A stretch of DNA of 28,725 nucleotides, taken from the NCBI GenBank assembly GCA_905369775.1, contig CAJPJR010000024.1, forward strand, positions 1 through 28,725, written 5' to 3'. A program made the position numbers and the translations under genes. Under the pieces are notes generated by a model, which was not told the DNA's origin, did no database searches, and saw only the letters and a list, made by a program, of their open reading frames with translations. Origin of the DNA: Prevotellaceae bacterium UBA1746. Lineage in GTDB: Bacteria; Bacteroidota; Bacteroidia; Bacteroidales; Bacteroidaceae. Below, piece by piece: positions 22,812-28,725 of this stretch. Position 1 is the first letter of the stretch. The number at the start of each line of letters is the position of its first letter.

Positions 22812-23390
22812 ATGAACATTTACGTACGCTACTTTAATAATGAGGCGCTCGTTCGGAATCTTGACGAACTCTTTGATTTCCTTTCGGGCTTGGGCGACAT
22901 CACGATCAACAAGTTGATGGTCGATGAATTGACGAATTATGTCAATGATGAGGCGAATTATCCCAAGCGTTACAAGGTTCGGCCGCGCGTTTACTTCATT
23001 CTTATCAAAACCACGGCGCAGACGCTCGAGGAATTCAAAGCCAACAATCGTTCACCCCAGGCCGCTCCGGCCACATTGCCTTATGGCGGGAACATCGGGG
23101 GAATGGTGCGCAAAGATTCCCGTGTTTTTATGCTCCAAGAGCAGCGTGAAGGCTGGTACTTCGGACGAATCAATTTCAAGCGCGTGCTGCTCATCCCCGG
23201 CACGCAGAAGTTCCAGTACCGCGACACCACATTTGCCGCCTATGTCCGCACGACGTCGGCCATCGAATGCTACAATCGCATCGTTTCTCACCTGAAAAAT
23301 CGCCAGGACATTGATCCGCGCAGCCAATTTCCTTCGGCCAAAGGGAGCAATTTCAGCTACGAATTTTTCGGAGAGCGACTTCCGCAATAG
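22812..23390 (+). CDS. Conserved Bacteroidales protein of unknown function
   Basis: A 192-residue soluble protein without signal peptide or membrane segment. I recognise its pattern (MNIYVRYFNNEALVRNLDELFDFL, then NYPKRYKVRPRVYFILIKTTAQTLEEFKAN) as one shared by Bacteroidales genomes, but I know of no assigned function. The middle (residues 75-105) is a Pro/Ala/Gly-rich linker and the second half appears as a separate alpha/beta unit (FMLQEQREGWYFGRINFKRVLLIPGTQKFQYRDTTFAAYVRTTSAIECYNRIVSHL). The mix of basic residues and the two-part layout would suit a nucleic-acid-binding or adaptor protein, but nothing proves that. It has its own strong promoter after the tRNA terminator. Confidence 0.8.
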   Translation: MNIYVRYFNNEALVRNLDELFDFLSGLGDITINKLMVDELTNYVNDEANYPKRYKVRPRVYFILIKTTAQTLEEFKANNRSPQAAPATLPYGGNIGGMVRKDSRVFMLQEQREGWYFGRINFKRVLLIPGTQKFQYRDTTFAAYVRTTSAIECYNRIVSHLKNRQDIDPRSQFPSAKGSNFSYEFFGERLPQ

Positions 23391-23478
23391 TTTCCCCCGG
23401 CTTCCGTTTTGCAAAGTCGAATGATCGTTTGTGTATCGCCCGCAATCTATGTTTTTCCGGGGTTTATGCACTGAATAC

Positions 23479-23509
23479 TTGGTCGTTTGAGCTTAAAATC
23501 ATATATTTG
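23479..23509 (+). promoter_or_regulatory. Promoter of the M23 peptidase gene
   Basis: TTGG (23479-23482), 19 nt, TATATTTG (23502-23509). The start would be near 23516, only about 20 nt before the ATG. Confidence 0.7.
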
Positions 23510-23535
23510 CAGGCGGAACCCTATTATACGCATCA

Positions 23536-24441
23536 ATGAAGTATACGATCTCCAAATATATATTCGCCTTTGCCTGTCTACTGGGCGGTGCTTCCGGCGC
23601 AGCGGCGCAGGATCTGATCGCCAGGCAGGCTCCTGTCGAGCGCCGAGTCAAGTCGGCGGACTCCGTTGTCATCAACCGAGTCATCAAAAATGCCGCTCTT
23701 ACGAATTTAGAGAGCAATGAGTTGTATTCCTCTTGGAATACCTCGAAAGTCCATTGTTATTCCAGCAGTGAAATCCCCGAGACTTATAAAATCGACCTTC
23801 GCGGATTTCGCATGCCCACTCCCAGCCGCAACATCACTTCTAACTTCGGTTACCGCCCAACGTTCCACCGAATGCACAAGGGCTTGGACATTAAAGTCTA
23901 CACCGGCGATACAATTGTCTCAGCCTTCGATGGAAAAGTGCGCATGGTTGGCTATGAGGCTTCGGGATATGGCAATTATGTGGTGATTCGTCACCGCAAC
24001 GGATTGGAAACCATCTACGGACACCTTTCAAAGAGCATTGCGCGAGAAGGCGAATTCGTGAAAGCCGGTCAAACGATCGGGCTGGGTGGCAACACCGGCC
24101 GTTCGTTCGGTTCGCATCTCCACTTCGAGACGCGTATCGTGGGTGTGGCGATTGACCCTTCGCTGCTTTTCGACTTCCACAACCAAGATGTCACTTGCAA
24201 CACCTTCACTTTCCGTTATCGGGACTGCGACGGTGGCATCCTAAGTCGCGCAACGATGGAACGCAACCACCAGGAAGTGGCACAAGCTGTTTCGACCGGT
24301 CGCATGTATCAGGTGGAAGGACGCCGCGTTTCGGTGCAAAGTGTAGCTGAAAAATTGGGCCTCACTGTCGAAGCTTTGTGCGATTTGAACGGTTTCACTC
24401 AGGGAACCGTCTTGACGCGCGGACAAATGGTGCGTTATTGA
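23536..24441 (+). CDS. M23 family peptidoglycan endopeptidase with LysM-like C-terminus
   Basis: A 301-residue exported protein. The signal peptide is MKYTISKYIFAFACLLGGASGAAAQ. The M23 (LytM-type) domain covers about residues 90-215: TSNFGYRPTFHRMHKGLDIKV holds zinc ligands His114 and Asp118; YGNYVVIRHRNGLETIYGHLS and GNTGRSFGSHLHFE follow, with catalytic His194 and zinc ligand His196. All ligands are present, so an active enzyme cutting peptide cross-links in the wall is expected. The C-terminal 45 residues (MYQVEGRRVSVQSVAEKLGLTVEALCDLNGF, ending MVRY) look like a LysM domain that binds peptidoglycan glycan. It has its own promoter and terminator. Confidence 0.93.
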   Translation: MKYTISKYIFAFACLLGGASGAAAQDLIARQAPVERRVKSADSVVINRVIKNAALTNLESNELYSSWNTSKVHCYSSSEIPETYKIDLRGFRMPTPSRNITSNFGYRPTFHRMHKGLDIKVYTGDTIVSAFDGKVRMVGYEASGYGNYVVIRHRNGLETIYGHLSKSIAREGEFVKAGQTIGLGGNTGRSFGSHLHFETRIVGVAIDPSLLFDFHNQDVTCNTFTFRYRDCDGGILSRATMERNHQEVAQAVSTGRMYQVEGRRVSVQSVAEKLGLTVEALCDLNGFTQGTVLTRGQMVRY

Positions 24442-24467
24442 CAACTTGAGCGCGCCGCTTGCGGATT

Positions 24468-24510
24468 ATGTGTCTTAAATCTCCGGTCTAAGGCACATTT
24501 CTCCCTTTTT
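24468..24510 (+). terminator. Terminator after the M23 peptidase gene
   Basis: ATGTGTCTTA and TAAGGCACAT pair (one G-U) around an 11-nt loop; TTTCTCCCTTTTT follows. It lies 26 nt after the stop codon. Confidence 0.7.
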
Positions 24511-24547
24511 GAAGGCGCGTATTCTCCCATATTTATATAGGTATATT

Positions 24548-24603
24548 CACCCATTCGTTCACTCTTTCGCAGCAAAGAGCGGACGAGTGGGTGGTGCTTT
24601 TTT
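24548..24603 (+). terminator. Second, longer terminator-like hairpin
   Basis: CACCCATTCGT (from 24548) pairs with ACGAGTGGGTG (to 24593) with one mismatch, enclosing an inner stem CTCTTT/AAAGAG. GTGCTTTTTT follows. It comes 40 nt after the previous terminator and immediately after a TATATTCA box, so it may end a short separate transcript. Confidence 0.65.
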
Positions 24604-24688
24604 GATCTCCTGCTGTGCGAAGTGGAAAGCGGCGTGAGAGTAAATAGTGTTCGGGAACTTGTTTTGCCAACAGGCGGTGGTCAATCAC

Positions 24689-24713
24689 AATTGCCAACTC
24701 TGTGATGGCAATT
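24689..24713. promoter_or_regulatory. Palindrome upstream of the glycogen operon promoter
   Basis: AATTGCCA (24689-24696) and TGGCAATT (24706-24713) are perfect inverted repeats 9 nt apart. An overlapping pair ATCAC/GTGAT could form an alternative structure. It is about 80 nt upstream of the promoter at 24790, so it is outside the transcript and fits a regulator-binding site better than an RNA element. The rest of 24604-24788 shows no gene. Confidence 0.45.
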
Positions 24714-24789
24714 GCGCGAAGTCTTGTTTAATCCATCCGTCAATACGCGTAGGAAAGTACAATAAATTCGTGTTTTGATGCGCTAAATA

Positions 24790-24820
24790 TTGGTTGCGAC
24801 GGCGAGAATGATTACTTTTG
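24790..24820 (+). promoter_or_regulatory. Promoter of the glycogen operon
   Basis: TTGG (24790-24793), 19 nt, TACTTTTG (24813-24820). The start would be near 24827, leaving a leader of only about 18 nt before the ATG at 24845. An earlier in-frame ATG at 24818 falls inside the -7 box and is rejected. Confidence 0.72.
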
Positions 24821-24844
24821 CTCCATACTATTTGCAATCGCATT

Positions 24845-26506
24845 ATGACCCAAGAACAACTCCTTCCCGACGTGGTGTTCGAAACCAGCTGGGAAGTGTG
24901 CAACAAAGTAGGAGGGATCTACACGGTGCTCTCGACGCGCGCCAAGACCCTCGTCCGAAAATTCAAGGATCACCTGATCTTTATCGGCCCCGACGTCTGG
25001 GGTGAACACGAGAATCCGCTATTCACAGAAGACAAAAAACTATATCCCGAGTGGAAAAAGGCCGCTCTTGAAGAAGGTGTGCCTGTGCGCATCGGCCGGT
25101 GGGAGGTTCCCGGAAATCCAATCGCCGTTTTGGTTGATTTCCAGCCTTTCTTCGCGCAGAAAAATGAGATCTACGGTCGCGCTTGGGAACTTTTTCGTGT
25201 TGATTCGCTGCATGCTTACGGCGACTACGACGAAGCTTCCATGTTTTCCTACGCTGCAGGACGCTTTGCCGCGGCACTGTGCAAGCACTGCTTCGCAGGT
25301 CGCAAGATCATCTACCAGGCCCATGAGTGGATGTCGGGACTCGGCATGCTCTTCTTCCAGCACGAGTGCCCGGAAGTGCGGACGATTTTCACCACCCACG
25401 CCACAAGCATCGGAAGAAGTATCGCCGGCAACAACAAACTGCTCTATGCTTACTTCAAAGGCTACAACGGCGACCAAATGGCGGCCGAGCTTTCGATGGA
25501 AGCCAAGCACAGCATCGAGAAACAAAGCGCACATCGTTGCGATTGCTTCACAACGGTCTCTGAATTCACGGATGCCGAATGTGCACAACTGCTCGACAAA
25601 CCGGCAGATGTAGTCCTCCCCAACGGATTTGAACTCGATTTTGTGCCGAAAGGTGCGGAATTGGAGAAGAAACGCGCGGCTGCGCGTCGCCGTATCTTCG
25701 ACATTGCCGAAGCACTCACGGGAGAAACGTATGCAGACGACACGATGATCATCTCGACATCGGGACGCAACGATTTCCGATGCAAGGGTTTCGATGTTTA
25801 TCTCGAATCGATGCGTCGACTCAACGAACAGTTGCGCGGAAGTCAGCGCAAAGTGCTCTCCCTTATTGAGGTACCCTGTTGGTTACTTGGCCCTCGTGAA
25901 GATTTGCGTGCGCGTTTGGCCGATGAAAAAGCCCTGCGCAGTCACGCCTACACCACGCCTTTGCCCACACCTATGATCACTCACGACCTTCATAACCTCA
26001 ATGAAGATCGGATTCTCTGCTTGATCAAAGATCTCGGCCTGGACAACCGTCCCGAAAATCCCGTCAAGGTGATACTCGTTCCCTGTTATCTCGACGGCAC
26101 CGACGGTATTTTTGATCAACACTACTACGATGTCCTCACAGCCAACGATCTTACGCTTTATCCTTCGTATTATGAGCCTTGGGGCTACACGCCTTTAGAA
26201 AGTGTCGCCTTCAAAATTCCCTGTATCACCACCGATCTTAGCGGTTTCGGCCAATGGGTGAATGCTGAATTGGGACATGCCGGCCGTTTGTCCGACGGAG
26301 TCAGCGTGTTGCATCGCGACGACAACAATTACTTCGAGTGTGCAGAAGCCATCTGCGCCGATGTGCGTAACTATCTCGAGATGAACGAGCAGACGCACGC
26401 CACACTTCGTCGCCGCGCTGAGCAATTTGCCGAAAAAGCCCAGTGGAAGCATTTCATTCGCTACTATTATGAGGCTTATGATTTCGCGCTTCGCCACCGA
26501 AACTGA
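24845..26506 (+). CDS. Glycogen synthase, GT3 family (eukaryote-type)
   Basis: A 553-residue glycosyltransferase of the GT-B fold. The N-terminus DVVFETSWEVCNKVGGIYTVLSTRA matches the donor-binding start of yeast and animal glycogen synthases, with KVGGI as the counterpart of the bacterial KTGGL. IFTTHATSIGRSIAGNN, then CDCFTTVSEFTDAECAQLLDKPADVVLPNGFE, and SYYEPWGYTPLESVAF (catalytic E-x7-E region) all follow in the GT3 order. Bacterial GT3 is typical of Bacteroidota. It should extend alpha-1,4-glucan from a nucleotide-glucose donor; the donor (UDP- or ADP-glucose) is not readable from sequence. It is shorter than the eukaryotic enzymes (about 700 residues) and lacks their regulatory tails. 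The phosphorylase gene follows after 131 nt with no consensus promoter, so one operon is likely. Confidence 0.9.
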   Translation: MTQEQLLPDVVFETSWEVCNKVGGIYTVLSTRAKTLVRKFKDHLIFIGPDVWGEHENPLFTEDKKLYPEWKKAALEEGVPVRIGRWEVPGNPIAVLVDFQPFFAQKNEIYGRAWELFRVDSLHAYGDYDEASMFSYAAGRFAAALCKHCFAGRKIIYQAHEWMSGLGMLFFQHECPEVRTIFTTHATSIGRSIAGNNKLLYAYFKGYNGDQMAAELSMEAKHSIEKQSAHRCDCFTTVSEFTDAECAQLLDKPADVVLPNGFELDFVPKGAELEKKRAAARRRIFDIAEALTGETYADDTMIISTSGRNDFRCKGFDVYLESMRRLNEQLRGSQRKVLSLIEVPCWLLGPREDLRARLADEKALRSHAYTTPLPTPMITHDLHNLNEDRILCLIKDLGLDNRPENPVKVILVPCYLDGTDGIFDQHYYDVLTANDLTLYPSYYEPWGYTPLESVAFKIPCITTDLSGFGQWVNAELGHAGRLSDGVSVLHRDDNNYFECAEAICADVRNYLEMNEQTHATLRRRAEQFAEKAQWKHFIRYYYEAYDFALRHRN

Positions 26507-26637
26507 ATGTTTCCAGTAACTCTCTGCATGTTTTCCGTAAGCTAAGTCCCCCGTTCAAATCGCCGCGCCGCGATTTGACTCCGATGGCAGCGGGAAAACA
26601 TCCAATCCTCGAACGAAACAATAAAACATACCCACCC

Positions 26638-28725
26638 ATGAACGTTAAAATCACCAATGCCAATCAGCCTGCGTGGAAGACGGTGACCGTAAAAAGCCAT
26701 ATTCCCGCCGAACTGAAGCCGCTCGATGAGCTGGCACACAACCTTTGGTTCTGCTGGAACCAAGAAGCTCTGGACTTGTTCCGCAGCTTGGATGCCAAAA
26801 TTTGGGAAGAAGTAGATCAAAATCCCGTTGAACTGCTCAACCAAATCCCCTACAAGCAGCTCCAAGAACTCGCAGCCGATCCTGAAGTCATCGGTCGAAT
26901 GGATGCCGTTTACAAGACTTTCCGTGCCTACATGGACGAGAAGCCCAACGCCCAGCGCGCTTCCATAGCCTACCTCTGCATGGAATACGGCATGAACCAC
27001 AATGTCAAGATCTATTCCGGTGGTCTTGGCGTTTTGGCCGGCGACTATGTCAAGGAAGCCTCCGACTCCAATGTAGATATGTGCGCTGTCGGTTTCCTTT
27101 ACCGCTATGGCTACTTCAGCCAAACCCTTTCTATGGACGGACAACAGATTGCCAACTACGAAGCGCAGGACTTCGACCGCATGCCCATCGAGCGTGTGCT
27201 GGATGCCAACGGCAATCAAGTTGTAGTCGACGTACCTTTCCCCAACTTCACGGTGCATGCGCTCATCTGGCGCGTCAATGTCGGTCGCGTTCCCCTCTAT
27301 TTGCTCGACACCGACAACGAGATGAACTCCGAATACGACCGTAGCATCACCCATTCCCTCTACGGCGGCGACTGGGAAAACCGCATGAAGCAAGAGTATC
27401 TCCTCGGTATCGGCGGTATCCTCGCCCTGCAAAAGCTCGGCATCAAGAAGGATGTTTACCACTGCAACGAGGGACATGCCGCACTTGCCAACCTGCAACG
27501 TCTCGCCGACTTCGTGGAAGGCGGTCTCAAGTTCGACGAAGCCCTCGAATTGGTCCGCGCCAGCTCGCTTTACACCGTACACACGCCCGTCCCGGCCGGC
27601 CACGACTATTTCGACGAAGGCCTTTGTGGAAAATATCTTGGCCAGTATCCCGCCAAGCTCGGCATCAGCTGGGACGACTTCATGGGACTCGGCCGTCAGA
27701 ATCCCGACGACAAGGGCGAACGCTTCTGCATGTCCACTTTCCTCTGCAAGACTTGCCAAGAAGTCAACGGCGTAAGTTGGTTGCACGGTAAGGTTTCGCA
27801 GCGCATGTTCGAGAGTATTTGGCCCGGCTACCTCCCCGCTGAATCTTATCGTGAGCACCAGATCCTCTCGCACGACGAATACGAGAAGGTTTACAATGTG
27901 AATCCCGACGAAAGCCACGTCGGCTACGTCACCAACGGCGTGCACTATCCCACCTGGTGCGCCAGCGAGTGGAAAGCCGTGCACAAAAAGTACTTCGGCA
28001 AGACCTTCTTCAAAGATCAGAGCAATCCCGCGTTGTGGGAAAACATTTATCAGGTCAGTGACAAGGAAGTTTGGGAAACCCGCGTCGCGCTGAAAAAGAA
28101 ACTCATCGACTACATCCGCGAACGTTTCCGCGACAACTGGTTGCGCAACCAAGGCGATCCTGCCCGCGTGATGTCTTTGCTCGACAAAATCAACCCCAAC
28201 GCGCTCATCATCGGCTTCGCTCGTCGTTTCGCCACCTACAAGCGCGCCCATCTTCTCTTCTCCGACCTCGAACGCCTCTCGAAGATTGTCAACAATCCCG
28301 ACTATCCCGTGCAGTTCCTCTTTGCCGGTAAGGCGCACCCCGCCGACGGTGCAGGACAAGGCCTCATCAAGAAGATTCACGACATCTCTCAGAGCCCCGA
28401 GTTCATTGGTAAGATCATTTTCCTCGACAACTACGACATGGAGCTCGCACGTCGTCTCGTCAGCGGCGTCGACATTTGGATGAACACCCCCACGCGTCCC
28501 CTCGAAGCCTCCGGAACGTCGGGCGAAAAGGCCCTCATGAACGGCGTGGTCAACCTCTCTGTGCTCGATGGTTGGTGGTATGAAGGTTATCGTCCCGGCG
28601 CCGGTTGGGCACTTACCGACAAGCGTACTTACCAAGACCAGGGTCAGCCGAACAAACTCGACACACACAACATCAACAAACTGCCCGAAACCGAGATAAC
28701 CCCCCTCGCTTACGGCCGAACATCA
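26638..28725 (+). CDS. glgP: Alpha-glucan (glycogen) phosphorylase, GT35, 3' end outside window
   Basis: The frame stays open for 696 codons to the window edge; relatives have about 850 residues, so roughly 150 are missing. It starts with the DUF3417 segment of the compact bacterial phosphorylase class (LDELAHNLWFCWNQEALDLFRSLDAKIWEEVDQNPVELL). AYLCMEYGMNHNVKIYSGGLGVLAGDYVKEASD holds the active-site loop, YHCNEGHAALANLQRL follows, and GFARRFATYKRAHLLFSD is the phosphate/glucose-1-phosphate region. EASGTSGEKALMNGVVNLSVLDGWW contains the pyridoxal-phosphate lysine, Lys631. It releases glucose-1-phosphate from alpha-1,4-glucan and so opposes the GT3 synthase encoded directly upstream. No stop or frameshift is seen up to the edge. 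Confidence 0.94.
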   Translation, partial: MNVKITNANQPAWKTVTVKSHIPAELKPLDELAHNLWFCWNQEALDLFRSLDAKIWEEVDQNPVELLNQIPYKQLQELAADPEVIGRMDAVYKTFRAYMDEKPNAQRASIAYLCMEYGMNHNVKIYSGGLGVLAGDYVKEASDSNVDMCAVGFLYRYGYFSQTLSMDGQQIANYEAQDFDRMPIERVLDANGNQVVVDVPFPNFTVHALIWRVNVGRVPLYLLDTDNEMNSEYDRSITHSLYGGDWENRMKQEYLLGIGGILALQKLGIKKDVYHCNEGHAALANLQRLADFVEGGLKFDEALELVRASSLYTVHTPVPAGHDYFDEGLCGKYLGQYPAKLGISWDDFMGLGRQNPDDKGERFCMSTFLCKTCQEVNGVSWLHGKVSQRMFESIWPGYLPAESYREHQILSHDEYEKVYNVNPDESHVGYVTNGVHYPTWCASEWKAVHKKYFGKTFFKDQSNPALWENIYQVSDKEVWETRVALKKKLIDYIRERFRDNWLRNQGDPARVMSLLDKINPNALIIGFARRFATYKRAHLLFSDLERLSKIVNNPDYPVQFLFAGKAHPADGAGQGLIKKIHDISQSPEFIGKIIFLDNYDMELARRLVSGVDIWMNTPTRPLEASGTSGEKALMNGVVNLSVLDGWWYEGYRPGAGWALTDKRTYQDQGQPNKLDTHNINKLPETEITPLAYGRTS

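Noticed and set aside
26542..28668. A 708-codon open frame antisense to the glycogen phosphorylase
   Set aside because: The sense strand encodes a clear GT35 enzyme. The antisense frame has no domain and arises from the GC-rich codon use that avoids stop codons on the other strand.

Overview
The window is chromosomal DNA from a Bacteroidota bacterium, almost certainly of the order Bacteroidales, with fairly high GC for that group. The evidence is the promoter style (a -33 TTTG or TTGG, 18-20 nt, then a -7 box TAnnTTTG, seen at many gene starts) and a set of families typical of this order: DUF4270 lipoprotein, DUF3822 next to rsmD, DUF1573, the short GT5-like 'glycogen synthase', and a GT3 glycogen synthase beside a GT35 phosphorylase. 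I cannot name genus or species. No phage, insertion sequence, CRISPR array or plasmid function was seen.

Layout. 1-2604, minus strand: an operon of ABC ATPase, ABC-2-like permease, YtrA-type GntR repressor and a DUF2807-like lipoprotein cut by the window edge. It is driven by one promoter with a 24-bp palindrome at the start point, a good candidate for the GntR operator. 3179-5199: a monocistronic biotin-dependent-type carboxyltransferase (OadA/PycB-like) with its own promoter and terminator. 5220-9214: VanZ-like protein, then DUF3822, rsmD, RecD-like helicase and DUF554 membrane protein; the last four overlap. 9258-10610: DUF1573 protein, then tRNA-Pro(CGG) with its own promoter and terminator. 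10675-10926: a 21-bp tandem repeat array. 11123-17956: two closely similar ABC-F ATPases flanking an M13 peptidase (pepO) and a MetA-type acyltransferase. 18607-21117: short GT5-like protein and DUF4270 lipoprotein. 21369-22112: sugar-1-phosphate nucleotidyltransferase. 22175-22712: tRNA cluster Gly-Leu-Leu-Gly. 22734-24441: conserved protein of unknown function and an M23/LysM-like peptidase. 24790-28725: glycogen operon (GT3 synthase, then GT35 phosphorylase cut by the window edge).

Most of the window is ordinary housekeeping DNA. The signal least explained by known gene families is a set of three intergenic arrays with the same 21-nt (7-codon) period and related unit sequences, at 2719-2823 (minus), 10675-10926 (plus) and 18239-18322 (minus). 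The plus-strand array is open for twelve heptads and could encode a very basic small protein. Other points worth checking are the GntR operator, loss of the biotin motif in the carboxyltransferase, a MetA active site that points to acetyl-CoA, loss of the ADP-glucose motif in the GT5-like protein, and structured DNA upstream of the glycogen operon.
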